Part shown: piece by piece, positions 9,629 through 18,500 of the stretch | Layout: every line of letters begins with the position of its first letter | How positions within the stretch are numbered: position 1 is the first letter of the stretch | NCBI GenBank assembly: GCA_049517655.1 | Contig: JBEKRQ010000002.1 | Span: 248,001-312,000, forward strand | DNA: 64,000 nucleotides | Origin: UBA11358 sp049517655 | GTDB taxonomy: Bacteria; Verrucomicrobiota; Verrucomicrobiia; Limisphaerales; UBA11358 | Direction of reading: 5' to 3' | Made by a program: the position numbers and the translations under genes | Notes under the pieces: generated by a model | Seen by the model: the letters and a program-made list of their open reading frames with translations, nothing else | What the model was told of the DNA's origin: nothing | Database searches by the model: none

Positions 9629-11650
9629 TCAACCATAGCCGAGTTGGCGGAAGATTTGATAAACGATGAAAGCGGCGAGGTAGGCGAGGCCGGTCATATA
9701 GATGATTTGAAACAGGGGCCACTTCAGGCTGTTCGTTTCACGGCGAACGACGACGGAAGTGGCGAGGCATTGCGCGGCGAGGATGTAAAAGACAAGCAGG
9801 CTCAAGCAAGTGGCGGTGGTAAAAACGGGCGCGCCATTGGTGCGGGTGGCGTGGTGCAGCGAGCTGTAAAGCGACGTGCGGCCCTGTTCGGTGGAGCCCT
9901 CGCCCACGCCGTAGACGACGGCCAGGGTGGAAACGATGACTTCGCGGGCGGCGAAGGAACTCATGATGCCGATGCCAATCTGCCAGTCGAAACCCAGCGG
10001 CCGGATCACAGGCTCAATAACGTGGCCAATCCGGCCGGCGAAGGAATGTTGCAGCGAACTTTGCGCCGTCAGGCGGCCGGCCGCGAGACGAAGTTCAACG
10101 GCCTGTTTTGCGTCGCCGGATTTTTCGACCTGGACGGCCTGTGTGGTCAGGGTGGCGGCGGCGGCAGGCGGGGCAGATTTGGGATAATGCGACAGCGTCC
10201 AGAGGAGCAGTGAAATCATTAGGATGATGGTGCCGGCTTGTTTGACAAAAATTTTGGCGCGGTCAGCGGTCTGCAAGAGGGCTGTGCGCAGACCGGGCAG
10301 GCGATACGGCGGCAATTCGATCACCAGCGGTTTGCTGCCGCCGGGCAGAATAGTGTGCTGAAAAATCAGGGCGGCGATCATGGCGAAAATAATACCCGTC
10401 GCGTAGGCACCGGTAAAAACCAGCGCGGCTTTGAAGGGCGATTGTGGAAAGAGCAGCGCCGTGACCATTGCATAAACGGGAATGCGCGCGGAGCAGGTCA
10501 TCAGCGGCGTGATGAGGATGGTCACAAGCCGGTCACGCGGATTTTCGATCACGCGGGTGGACATGATGGCGGGGATGGCGCAGGCGTGGGCGGAAAGCAA
10601 CGGAATGAACGCCTTGCCGGGCAAACCAAGCCGGCGCATGACCTTGTCCATCACAAACGCGGCGCGCGCCAGATAGCCGGTATCTTCCAGCAACGAAAGC
10701 GCGAAAAACAAAATGCAGATTTGCGGCAGAAACACGAGTATGCCGCCGACGCCGCCAATGACGCCGTTGACCAGCAGGCTCTGCAAATCGCTTTCCGAAA
10801 CGCACGCCGCCACCCATGCGCCGACGTTGGTAAAGAGATGGTCAATGAGGTCCATCGGAATTTTTGCGGCCAAAAAAATCAGGACAAAGAGCGACAGCAT
10901 TACGCCGGCAAAAATCACCATGCCGGCTATTGGATGTGTCAGGATTTCGTCCAGTTTTTCGGTATGCTGCGAACGGCGCGCAACCGCTGCATCCATGACC
11001 TTGGCCGAAACGGATTCGATCCACTCGTAACGCGCCTGATAGGGACAGCCGTCACATATGGCGCAATTGGGCTTGCAGTGCGCGACGGCCTCCGGCATCG
11101 CGCCGGCGGCGAGGCGTCCGATTTCACGCCGAAGATCGTCAATGCCCTTTCCAGTGCGTGCGGCAACCGGGACAACGGCACAGCCGAGTTCGGAACGGAG
11201 TTTCTCGACATCAATGTGAATCCCCTCGCGCCTAGCCATGTCCATCATGTTCAGCGCAATGATGACGGGGCAGTCGAGTTCGAGGACCTGGCTGGCCAGA
11301 AAAAGATTCCGCTCAAGGTTCGTCGCGTCCACGACGATCAGCGCAGCGTCCGGGGCGGCATGTTTCGCGAGGTGGCCGCGCAGGGCGTCACTCGCCATTT
11401 TTTCCTCCGGCGAAGAGCTTTCCAAGCCGTAAAGTCCGGGCAGATCCACCATGATGATTTGTCGCTGTCCGATTTGCATTCTACCGACCCTGCGTTCGAT
11501 GGTGGTGCCGGGGAAATTGGCGGTTTTGGCGCGTAACCCCGTCAGTGCGTTGAAGAGCGTGGTTTTGCCCGCGTTGGGATTTCCAACCAACGCGAGAGTA
11601 AAAACATGATGCGGGCGTTGCCCTAGCGAAAGCGACGACTCAACTTTCAT
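9629..11650 (-). CDS. feoB: Ferrous iron transporter FeoB
   Basis: This is the inner-membrane Fe(II) uptake protein with an N-terminal G domain. Visible motifs are the P loop GNPNAGKTTLFNALTG, switch region FPGTTIERR, DLPGLYGL (G3) and NMMD (G4). A Cys-rich stretch CKPNCAICDGCPYQ follows the G domain. The polytopic membrane part has two Gate-like repeats (SAHACAIPAIMSTR and SSFAAREVIVSTLAVVYGVG). The reading frame is open further upstream, but ATG at 11650 is preferred because AGAGG lies 8-12 nt before it. ATG at 11668 is the alternative. It follows feoA by about 26 nt in an operon. Typical bacterial length (~670). Confidence 0.96.
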   Translation of the reverse strand: MKVESSLSLGQRPHHVFTLALVGNPNAGKTTLFNALTGLRAKTANFPGTTIERRVGRMQIGQRQIIMVDLPGLYGLESSSPEEKMASDALRGHLAKHAAPDAALIVVDATNLERNLFLASQVLELDCPVIIALNMMDMARREGIHIDVEKLRSELGCAVVPVAARTGKGIDDLRREIGRLAAGAMPEAVAHCKPNCAICDGCPYQARYEWIESVSAKVMDAAVARRSQHTEKLDEILTHPIAGMVIFAGVMLSLFVLIFLAAKIPMDLIDHLFTNVGAWVAACVSESDLQSLLVNGVIGGVGGILVFLPQICILFFALSLLEDTGYLARAAFVMDKVMRRLGLPGKAFIPLLSAHACAIPAIMSTRVIENPRDRLVTILITPLMTCSARIPVYAMVTALLFPQSPFKAALVFTGAYATGIIFAMIAALIFQHTILPGGSKPLVIELPPYRLPGLRTALLQTADRAKIFVKQAGTIILMISLLLWTLSHYPKSAPPAAAATLTTQAVQVEKSGDAKQAVELRLAAGRLTAQSSLQHSFAGRIGHVIEPVIRPLGFDWQIGIGIMSSFAAREVIVSTLAVVYGVGEGSTEQGRTSLYSSLHHATRTNGAPVFTTATCLSLLVFYILAAQCLATSVVVRRETNSLKWPLFQIIYMTGLAYLAAFIVYQIFRQLGYG

Positions 11651-11676
11651 TTTCACAACCTCTTTCATGTGAAAGG

Positions 11677-11952
11677 CTACTTTTGCATCACGCAGCGGCC
11701 CGGCGGGCAGATCTCCAACCATACACACGAAGCCAGCGATGCTGATATACCGAGACGGGCACCAAAGACCCGCACAATGAGGGGATCGCCGGGCTTGACG
11801 ACCTCGACCCGGCGTCCAATGCAAATTCCCAGCATTTTAAGGCGCTGTATGTCCTCACTTTCAGTCTCGATACGGCGAACAATGGCGCAGATCCGCGGTG
11901 ACAGTTCATTAAGCCGTATCTTTGTGAGTGTTATGTTCGTTTTTGTTTCCAT
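11677..11952 (-). CDS. feoA: Ferrous iron transport protein A (FeoA)
   Basis: This is a small SH3-like protein of 91 residues that works with FeoB in ferrous iron uptake. The conserved core ...RLKMLGICIGRRVEVVKPGDP... and the following VFGARLGISASLA match the FeoA fold. The N-terminal segment carries ITLTKIRLNELSPR. It is immediately upstream of feoB on the same strand. No convincing Fur box could be recognised in the upstream DNA by eye. Confidence 0.9.
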   Translation of the reverse strand: METKTNITLTKIRLNELSPRICAIVRRIETESEDIQRLKMLGICIGRRVEVVKPGDPLIVRVFGARLGISASLASCVWLEICPPGRCVMQK

Positions 11953-12259
11953 CTCTGATTTTATCTTAGTCGTCTTGGCTCTGATGCGCTACTTTCTTCT
12001 GTCTTTGGTTTGTCCCGCTTCTTTGGAAAAAGCGCACTCGCGCGCATAACCCGGAAATAAATCTCCAATTCTTTGTGAGTCCCCTGTGAATTTTGTGAAG
12101 ATCTCCCGGTTTTTGGACTTTCTCCCTCGCTCTCTTCCCAAATCAATTTCCTTTCCCATCACTTTCCTTTGAGGCAGCCTTGACACATGCATTTGTTTGC
12201 TTTATTCACAATCCTTAATACTGATATCTTTTTATAAAGAAGAATACTATTAGTTGCCC
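11953..12259. other. AT-rich intergenic region before dnaN with one DnaA-box-like 9-mer
   Basis: About 300 bp separate the divergent feoA and dnaN genes. The part nearest dnaN is AT-rich. At 12202-12210 it contains TTATTCACA, which fits the DnaA-box pattern TTATNCACA. A weaker 7/9 match (TGTGAATTT) lies near 12085. The promoters of both feoAB and dnaN should be here. A replication origin is possible because dnaN often lies near oriC, but dnaA is absent and only one good box was seen. Confidence 0.3.
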
Positions 12260-13369
12260 ATGAACCTAACCATCTCGAAGGACCAAATTATCAACGGGCT
12301 GCAGGCGGTTCAAAACGTGGTCAGCTCACGGACGACACTTCCCATTCTTTCAAATGTGTTGATGCGCGCCGAGGGGGACCGGGTTGAATTTACCGCTACA
12401 GACTTGGATGTAACCATAGCCTGCTCTGTAGAGGCGAAAGTAAAAAAGACGGGGGCGTCTACGGTTCCTGTAAAAAAACTCTTTGGGATTGTTCGGGAGC
12501 TGAATGGCAGTGAAATCGAAATCGAGGTGGACGAGAAAAACACATGCATCATTCACTGTGGAGCGTCGCTTTACAAAATCCACGGGCTGGGCGCAGATGA
12601 ATTTCCTCCGCTACCAAAGTTCAAAGAAGACAAAAAAATCTCGATGCTGCAGGAAACCGTCAAGGCGATGTTGAAAAAAACATCATTTGCCATTTCCACC
12701 GACGAATCGCGTTATGTGCTCAATGGAGTATATGTCAGCCTGAAAGACCATAAGATGACAGTGGTCGCAACGGACGGACGCCGCTTGGCACTTGTGGATG
12801 AAGAAGTGGACATCTCGGAAAAAAGCCAGGGAGAATTTATCGTGCCGGCCAAGGCGGTGAATGAATTGAACCGTCTCCTGCAGGAGAAAGGGGACTTGGA
12901 GATCAAATTCAGCGAGAATCAGGCTGCGTTTAAGCTGAAGGATGACAAGGGATTCTCCATCCTCATCATCACCAAGTTGATTGAAGGCAATTATCCGAAT
13001 TACCGCCAAGTCATTCCCGCCGAAACCAAAGAGCGAGTGCCACTCGCGCGGGAGGAATTCCTGCATGCCCTGCGCCGCGCAGAAATCATGACCAGCGAGA
13101 AGGCCAATTCCGTCAGGTTGACCTTCAGCAAAAACAACCTTGCCATCACCGCAAACTCCCCGGAGGTCGGGGAAGCCCGCGAAAGCCTGGCGGTGAACTA
13201 CAAAGGCAAGGAAATCGCCATTGCCTTCAACGCCAAATATCTCATCGAACCGCTCAACGCGCTGACGGAAGACGAAGTCTTCTTTGAATTGATTGATGAG
13301 CTAAGCCCGGGAGTCCTTAAAATCAACGGCCCGTTCCTCTATGTCGTCATGCCGATGCGGTTGAGTTGA
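12260..13369 (+). CDS. dnaN: DNA polymerase III beta subunit (sliding clamp)
   Basis: This is the ring-shaped clamp that tethers the replicative polymerase to DNA. It is 369 residues with three repeated clamp domains. It begins MNLTISKDQIINGLQAVQNVVSSRTTLPILSN, has ATDGRRLALVDE in the second domain, and ends with the family C-terminus PFLYVVMPMRLS. An in-frame TTG two codons upstream is possible, but ATG at 12260 matches the usual start. It converges on thrS with only about 27 bp between stops. No dnaA or recF neighbour is visible. Confidence 0.97.
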   Translation: MNLTISKDQIINGLQAVQNVVSSRTTLPILSNVLMRAEGDRVEFTATDLDVTIACSVEAKVKKTGASTVPVKKLFGIVRELNGSEIEIEVDEKNTCIIHCGASLYKIHGLGADEFPPLPKFKEDKKISMLQETVKAMLKKTSFAISTDESRYVLNGVYVSLKDHKMTVVATDGRRLALVDEEVDISEKSQGEFIVPAKAVNELNRLLQEKGDLEIKFSENQAAFKLKDDKGFSILIITKLIEGNYPNYRQVIPAETKERVPLAREEFLHALRRAEIMTSEKANSVRLTFSKNNLAITANSPEVGEARESLAVNYKGKEIAIAFNAKYLIEPLNALTEDEVFFELIDELSPGVLKINGPFLYVVMPMRLS

Positions 13370-13396
13370 AACTCTGACGCAAAACAGGGGAAAGAA

Positions 13397-15469
13397 TTAC
13401 GCCCGCCGCTCTTTAATCGCTGCGATAATATCCGCAACCACTTCACCCTTCGGCTTCGCGCCGAGATTGCCTTTGCCGTGAAGGCGAACTGAAACTGCGC
13501 CGGCTTCCATGTCGCGCGGGCCAATGACCAGCATCGTGTGCACTTTCGCTTCTTCGGCGCGCTGGATTTTACCGTTGATTTTGTCGGTGCCGTAATCGCC
13601 TTCGGCGCGGACCATGTTCGCACGCAACTCAGCCGTAATTTTCTTCGCGTAATCCACCAACGGAGCTTCTTCGCCGATGGTCAGGACGCGGACCTGTTCG
13701 GGCGCTAGCCAGAGAGGGAAATTGCCGGCGTAGTGCTCGATCAAAAAGCCGATGAACCGTTCATGCGTGCCCAGCGGCGCGCGATGGATGCACAGCGGCG
13801 TCTTGTCCTTGTTATCCTTGTCGCGATAGACGAGACCGAAACGTTTAGGCACAGCGAAGTCCACCTGATTGGTCGCCAGCGTGAATTCACGGCCGATGAC
13901 GCTCCAGACCTGCACGTCAATCTTCGGCCCGTAAAACGCCGCCTCGTTGGCCGCCTCGACGTAATTGATGCCGGATTTCTTCAGGACGTCGCGCACCATG
14001 TCCTCGGTCTGCTTCCAAAGCGCGGGTTCATTGACGTATTTCTTGTCCATGCCCTCCGGCGCGGACGTGCTGAAACGCATGACATATTTCTCGATGCCGA
14101 AGATTTTGAAATATTTCAGATACATTTCGTTGACCGCGTTGAACTCGGACGCGAACTGCTCCGGTGTGCAATAGATGTGGGCGTCGTTCATGTTCAGCGA
14201 CCGCACGCGCATCAGGCCAAACAGCTCGCCGGACTGTTCGTAGCGGTAGTTGGTGCCATATTCCGCCAGACGCAACGGCAAATCGCGATAACTGCGCGGT
14301 TCCGCCGCAAAAATGCGGTGATGATGCGGGCAGTTCATGGCCTTGAGGTAGTAGCGGTTTACCTCGCCCATCCCAGCCATCGCGATGTCCGTCCAGAATT
14401 TGAACCTGGCTAATCGCTCAATGTTTTGACGCTTTTCGGGTTTTTGCTGCGCAAGCCGGGCCTCCATGAATTCGAGCGATTTCTCAATCGGCAAAGCATG
14501 AAATTGTTTTGCCAACTCCTTTGTGTCGAGCCCAAGTTCAGTGGCGATTTCCCGCGTTATCCTTTCTGTTTCCTTCTGTGCTTCTGCCATCAGAGCTTGC
14601 GTTTCGCCCTCTGCCCGCAGCTCCATCGGCGGAAACATCGACTCCGCGTAATAAGGCAAATGCCCAGAGGTTTTATACATTTTCTCCTTGGCGATGTGCG
14701 GCGTCTTCACCAGCACGTAACCGGCGGCGAATTCGGTTTCCTTCGCGAGCTTTTCCAGTTCTTCGGCAATCGCCGCACCTTTGGGCAGCCAGAGCGGCAG
14801 GCCGGGCCCGACGTATTCGGTGTCAATCGCGAACAGTCCCATTTCCTGTCCAATCTTGCGGTGGTCGCGGCGCTTGGCCTCATCGAGCATTTTGAAATAC
14901 TCATCCAACTGGGTCTTGTTCTTGAACGCGGTGCCGTAGATACGTTGAAGCTGCGGGTTCTTTTCATCGCCCTTGTAATAAGCGCTGGCCACATGCGTGA
15001 GCTTGAACGCGCCGATGTTGCCGGTGCGCATCACGTGCTGCGGGCTCCATTCGCAAAGGTCAATGAAGTCGCCGTTTTTGCAGTAGGTGATTCGTTCACC
15101 TTCGGGAATGTCCTTGAGATTGCCGATCTTGAATTTACTCGGATTGCCCGGACGTTCGGTCAATCCGCCGAGGCGTCCGCTTTGCGCGTCCTTCATCGCT
15201 TGCTCGCGCGTCACGACGACTTTCTCGAACGTATGGTTGGCCTTGATTTCCTTTTTCATCTCGGCCTCGATGGCCGGAAAATCTTCGGGCGAAATGCGGT
15301 GCGAGAGTTCGATGTCGTAGTAGAAGCCGTTTTCGACCGCCGGGCCGGAGGCGAACTGGGCGTCGGGCCACAGGCGCAGGATGGCGGTGGCCATGACGTG
15401 GGCGCAGGAATGCCGGATGCGCTCCAGCTCGGTCATTTTCGCGCGGTCATCAGGCGGCTTGCTTTCCAT
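13397..15469 (-). CDS. thrS: Threonyl-tRNA synthetase lacking the TGS domain, with altered editing motif
   Basis: This class II synthetase charges tRNA-Thr. It is about 690 residues. The catalytic core is present: MNCPHHHRIF with the zinc Cys, motif 2 YRYEQSGELFGLMRVR, NMNDAHIYC, motif 3 at the APLGTHERFIGFLIEHY region, and a C-terminal anticodon-binding domain. The N-terminus begins directly with the editing domain (IRHSCAHVMATA, an HxxxH motif), so the ~60-residue TGS domain found in many bacterial enzymes is absent. The second half of the editing motif, normally DLCRGPHV, reads DLCEWSPQHV, so Cys and His are six rather than four positions apart. Whether editing activity survives is unknown. 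Confidence 0.95.
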   Translation of the reverse strand: MESKPPDDRAKMTELERIRHSCAHVMATAILRLWPDAQFASGPAVENGFYYDIELSHRISPEDFPAIEAEMKKEIKANHTFEKVVVTREQAMKDAQSGRLGGLTERPGNPSKFKIGNLKDIPEGERITYCKNGDFIDLCEWSPQHVMRTGNIGAFKLTHVASAYYKGDEKNPQLQRIYGTAFKNKTQLDEYFKMLDEAKRRDHRKIGQEMGLFAIDTEYVGPGLPLWLPKGAAIAEELEKLAKETEFAAGYVLVKTPHIAKEKMYKTSGHLPYYAESMFPPMELRAEGETQALMAEAQKETERITREIATELGLDTKELAKQFHALPIEKSLEFMEARLAQQKPEKRQNIERLARFKFWTDIAMAGMGEVNRYYLKAMNCPHHHRIFAAEPRSYRDLPLRLAEYGTNYRYEQSGELFGLMRVRSLNMNDAHIYCTPEQFASEFNAVNEMYLKYFKIFGIEKYVMRFSTSAPEGMDKKYVNEPALWKQTEDMVRDVLKKSGINYVEAANEAAFYGPKIDVQVWSVIGREFTLATNQVDFAVPKRFGLVYRDKDNKDKTPLCIHRAPLGTHERFIGFLIEHYAGNFPLWLAPEQVRVLTIGEEAPLVDYAKKITAELRANMVRAEGDYGTDKINGKIQRAEEAKVHTMLVIGPRDMEAGAVSVRLHGKGNLGAKPKGEVVADIIAAIKERRA

Positions 15470-15483
15470 GAAAATAGATTAAC

Positions 15484-15507
15484 CACGAAGACACGAAGAC
15501 ACGAAGA
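15484..15507. repeat. Octamer tandem repeat (CACGAAGA x3)
   Basis: Three perfect copies of CACGAAGA lie end to end just upstream of thrS. Degenerate relatives are at 989-1012 and 17307-17330, and similar CGCGAAGA-like runs lie at about 37064-37130. It is a dispersed intergenic repeat of unknown function. Confidence 0.85.
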
Positions 15508-15517
15508 AGAATTTTGA

Positions 15518-15575
15518 GGTAGAACGCACTCTCCGCAGTGCGCCGCTTCGGTCGGCTCGGAGAACCGACCCTACC
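15518..15575. repeat. REPIN: GGTAG-hairpin-hairpin-CTACC
   Basis: This is a 58-bp element between the MFS gene and thrS. It begins GGTAG and ends CTACC. Inside it has two stem-loops, CGCACT/AGTGCG and GGTCGG/CCGACC. This is the layout of two REP units facing each other, and it matches the elements at 57960-58011 and, inside argS, 58441-58491. The GTAG foot is the signature recognised by RAYT proteins, one of which is encoded at 55421-55894. Confidence 0.8.
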
Positions 15576-15605
15576 AAAACCCTTGTTCCTTGGTTGTTCA
15601 AAGCT

Positions 15606-16796
15606 TCACCGGGCGGTTTTCCAGATGGTGAGCAGTGCGCCGAAGCCGCAGAGTAGCAACGCGCTCACGGCCACCGCGCCGCTGTTGGCGTATTGCGGCA
15701 CCCATTGCAGCGATGCCGCGCCGACCGCTGGCCCGACAAAGTTGCCCACGCCGATGGCGGCTTCGTGAATGCCGCCGAGTTCACTTTTGGTTTCGCTCGC
15801 GTCCATCGAGTAAAACAACGACGAGTAATAAATCAGCCCGATTGCCACGCCGAAAAAGATTTGCGCCACGAGCAGCACGGCAAGACTCGGCACGATGAGA
15901 ATCGCCGCGAACGAAACGACAAGGAGGCCGAACGCCGTCACGAGCCAGTGAAAGCGGTAATGCCAGCCGGGCCAGGACCACAGCACGAGAAATATGCCGA
16001 GCCGCGCAAAGCACCAGAGCGAGCAGGTGAATCCCGCCAGCATCGGCGAGAGATGCAACCGCAAGGCGAGGCCGGGAATGACAGCAAGAAGTGTATTGAT
16101 GGCGACGTAGGCGAACGGGTTGGCGAGCCACGCCATGCGCAGAAAGGCCTTCGCCTTTGCCGGCGATGGCCGGTAGGGGTCGGGCGGTGGGGGCGCAACG
16201 GGCGGTTTGTTGACGGCCAGAAGGGCCTGTTCGGCTGCGTAATTTTGCAGCCAGAAGGTCAGGGCAAGCTGGATGAGCATAATCCCGATTGGCAAGTAGT
16301 AGATGCTTCTGAAGCCAAACTTTTCAATGAACATGCCGCCGATGAAATACGCCAGCGCATTGGTCACCGCCCAGGTGATGTTGTACAGGCCGACGGCGCG
16401 CGGCACGCCTTCGGGCGTTTCGCCTTCGCTGACGAGGGCTTCAATCGTCGGCCAGATGAGACACATGCCGAGGGTGACGACGATTGCGGTGAGGATTTGG
16501 CCCGGCACGGAATTGAGTTGTGAACCGACGACCAGCGCGACGAGCATGATGCTGAACCCGAGTTTGAGCGCGGTAAAATAACCGTAGCGCCGCGCGAACC
16601 GCCCGGCCTGCCAGGAAGCGAACGTGTAAACCAATCCGAGCAGCGCGGCAAGGGCGAGGTTGTCCTTGTCAGTGAAGCCGTGCTGCGCCTGCATGAAAAA
16701 GTAGAGGTAGTTGAAAAAGAGCACCGTGGCGAAGGAACCCATTCCCTCGATCGTGTAACAGGCGGTCTTGAAGCCGAGCCCCTTTTTAATAGTCAT
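15606..16796 (-). CDS. Major facilitator superfamily permease
   Basis: This is an inner-membrane transporter of 396 residues with about 12 hydrophobic helices in two halves, joined by a proline-rich cytoplasmic loop (NKPPVAPPPPDPYRPSPAKAK, near residue 195). After helix 2 it has a motif-A-like ASWQAGRFARRYGYF. No substrate can be read from the sequence. ATG at 16796 (MTIKKGLGFKTAC) is preferred. It overlaps the end of the upstream zinc-ribbon gene by 11 nt, which indicates co-transcription. Upstream in-frame codons belong to the other gene's territory. Confidence 0.85.
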   Translation of the reverse strand: MTIKKGLGFKTACYTIEGMGSFATVLFFNYLYFFMQAQHGFTDKDNLALAALLGLVYTFASWQAGRFARRYGYFTALKLGFSIMLVALVVGSQLNSVPGQILTAIVVTLGMCLIWPTIEALVSEGETPEGVPRAVGLYNITWAVTNALAYFIGGMFIEKFGFRSIYYLPIGIMLIQLALTFWLQNYAAEQALLAVNKPPVAPPPPDPYRPSPAKAKAFLRMAWLANPFAYVAINTLLAVIPGLALRLHLSPMLAGFTCSLWCFARLGIFLVLWSWPGWHYRFHWLVTAFGLLVVSFAAILIVPSLAVLLVAQIFFGVAIGLIYYSSLFYSMDASETKSELGGIHEAAIGVGNFVGPAVGAASLQWVPQYANSGAVAVSALLLCGFGALLTIWKTAR

Positions 16797-17286
16797 AGAG
16801 TCCGCTGTCCCTTGTGTAGCCATGGCTGCCACTGCCGCCGCTTTCGCCACCCATGAAATCGCCAAGCACGTCGCCCATGTCGGCCTCGATTTTTTCCGGG
16901 TCTTCACCGGCTTCGAGGCGTTTGATGGCCGTGTCGAGTTCCCTCGGAACCGAGCCGGGGGGCATAAGATCTTTCATTTTCCGCATCATGTGCGCCATGT
17001 GCCGCGGATTGTTTTCGTCCAGATGCTCCATGTCACGTTCCATTTCCATCATGGCGCGCCCGACGCGCGGATCGTCGAAATCGGGCATCGGCGGTTCATC
17101 GCCCGCAGCTTCGATTTTGGCCGCCGGTTCTTTCAGGCCGCGCGTCGTGGCGAAGCGGCTGATTCGCCTGGACATTTTTTAATTGCCGCATTTGGGGCAG
17201 ACCGGCTGGCGGCCGGGGTTCGTCCGCTTCGAAAGGAAGCTGAAAATCTTCCGGCACTTCGGACAGGCAAATTCGTAAATGGGCAT
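16786..17286 (-). pseudogene. FmdB-type zinc-ribbon protein gene split by an in-frame TAA
   Basis: The first 35 codons from ATG 17286 encode MPIYEFACPKCRKIFSF..., a zinc ribbon with CPKC and CPKCG pairs, ending at TAA 17179-17181. The same frame continues AAA-ATG and stays open to 16786. That part encodes SRRISRFATTRG and an acidic helical tail with LEAGEDPEKIEADMGDVLGDF. FmdB-family proteins normally have both parts in one chain, and restoring TAA to AAA gives a continuous CPKCGNKKMSRRISRF. A single substitution therefore appears to have interrupted it. Alternatives are a sequencing error, or two peptides made separately from the ATG at 17175. It overlaps the MFS gene. Confidence 0.75.
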
Positions 17287-17306
17287 AGGCGACGCGAAAA
17301 ATAAAC

Positions 17307-17330
17307 CACGAAGACTCAAAAATACGAAGA
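17307..17330. repeat. Octamer repeat, degenerate copy
   Basis: This has three 8-bp units, CACGAAGA, CTCAAAAA and TACGAAGA, upstream of the split zinc-ribbon gene. Same family as 15484-15507. Confidence 0.55.
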
Positions 17331-17420
17331 AATTTTGGAGATTCAGCCACAAAATGCGGGGGAGCGGAGCAACAACCAGCGTTTGAAATCCGCAATTAAT
17401 GGTCTAAAATCGGGAATCGA

Positions 17421-17702
17421 ATGAAAACCGCCTATGAACTCGCGATGGAACGGCTTAACAAAGCCAGGCCGGCTGTCAAACTCACCGACGCGCAAAAGGG
17501 GCAACTTGCGGCATTGGATTCGAAATACGCCGCGAAGATTGCCGGGCGCGAAATCTCGTTGAAGGATGAAATCACGAAGGCCGCTGCGGCGGGTGACGCG
17601 GAAAAGGTTGAGGCGCTCCAACAACAGTTGGTCAAGGAACGGAAATCCCTTCAAGCCGGGTTGGAAGGGGAAAAGGAGCAGGTGCGGCAGGGAAAACCAT
17701 AA
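17421..17702 (+). CDS. Small charged helical protein, function unknown
   Basis: This is a 93-residue, lysine- and glutamate-rich protein with no signal peptide or membrane segment. It looks fully helical: MKTAYELAMERLNKARP at the start and a long coiled-coil-like C-terminal half (AEKVEALQQQLVKERKSLQ). I do not recognise the family. It is transcribed towards the secretion operon on the opposite strand, with stops about 7 bp apart. Its codon use looks like its neighbours, and it has an in-frame ATG and an intact frame, so it is probably a real gene. Confidence 0.65.
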   Translation: MKTAYELAMERLNKARPAVKLTDAQKGQLAALDSKYAAKIAGREISLKDEITKAAAAGDAEKVEALQQQLVKERKSLQAGLEGEKEQVRQGKP

Positions 17703-17709
17703 CCGCAAG

Positions 17710-17997
17710 TTAAACCTGCGATTCCCAGCACGTAAAAGTCGCGGTTACGGAGTTGGTACGGGCGGGATTTTGTTTTGTCGGTGGAATAAGAATCGGTTGC
17801 GCTCCGTCCCGTTCCAGTCGCTGAATCTGTTTCTTCTCAACGATTTTGATTTCCTGCTTGAGGGTATTCAAAGTTTGGATGTTGGCGGTCGCGTAGATCA
17901 ATAGGAGCGAAAGAATAACCAACAAAGCTATTGTCATGAAACCGCGTTCGCCGTGGCGCATGGCGGTTCTGGTGATTTTACTCGGAAAGATTTTCAT
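17710..17997 (-). CDS. Pseudopilin-like small protein, last gene of the secretion operon
   Basis: This is a 95-residue protein with one N-terminal hydrophobic helix preceded by RG (RHGERGFMTIALLVILSL). That resembles a prepilin leader, but the Glu normally found at position 5 after the cleavage site is absent (FMTIA). This is the case in GspK-type minor pseudopilins, although it is far shorter than GspK. The chosen ATG at 17997 overlaps the stop of the preceding gene by 4 nt. A role at the tip of a pseudopilus is inferred from context only. Confidence 0.6.
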   Translation of the reverse strand: MKIFPSKITRTAMRHGERGFMTIALLVILSLLLIYATANIQTLNTLKQEIKIVEKKQIQRLERDGAQPILIPPTKQNPARTNSVTATFTCWESQV

Positions 17998-18500
17998 GGC
18001 TGATTCGCCGTATGGGGCGCAGCGAAAAAACTGAACACAGGCTGGACGTGTATGGTTCTGTTCGACGAGGGTTGCAATTCCAATTCCCAACGCCAGGCGA
18101 CAACGTGCTTGCGCACATCAGCTGCCATTTGTGAACGTTTAACTTTCGGCAACAGGACGACCCACGATGCGTCAGAGCCGACTTTTCGGAAAGCCTCCGC
18201 TTCTGCAAATTTGTAGTAGACATCACCTTGGCGATGCGGGATGCGGACAATTTGGGTGGATCCCTCAATTTGAATCGGGCCGGTGGCATTGCGAACGTCG
18301 TCCCGCCACAGCTCGCCGGCGTGCAAGACGCGTACGATGTCGTCGGCGTTGCGGCGCAACGCTTTCATGTTATCGAAACATTTGCAGAAAGCCATTATGC
18401 TGACACCCATCAACGTCGCAAAAACCGCCATGTAGACGAGACACTCAATGAGTGCGATACCGTGCAATTGGCGCATGGAAGTTAGCTCACGGGTTTTCAT
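17994..18500 (-). CDS. Pseudopilin (GspJ/PilW-like)
   Basis: This is a 168-residue protein with a type III prepilin signal: a basic leader, then G followed by IALIECLVYMAVFATLMGV, with Glu at mature position 5. The remainder is a soluble domain with WRDDVRNATGP and QGDVYYKF segments, similar in layout to minor pseudopilins of the GspJ type. ATG at 18500 overlaps the upstream stop by 4 nt. It needs a prepilin peptidase, which is not encoded in this window. Confidence 0.7.
   Translation of the reverse strand: MKTRELTSMRQLHGIALIECLVYMAVFATLMGVSIMAFCKCFDNMKALRRNADDIVRVLHAGELWRDDVRNATGPIQIEGSTQIVRIPHRQGDVYYKFAEAEAFRKVGSDASWVVLLPKVKRSQMAADVRKHVVAWRWELELQPSSNRTIHVQPVFSFFAAPHTANQP

Noticed and set aside
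15087..15140. ThrRS segment SKFKIGNLKDIPEGE as a heptamer-repeat insertion
   Set aside because: It resembles repeat-encoded peptides in sua5, but the residues align with the normal ThrRS editing domain and the DNA shows no 7-bp period.
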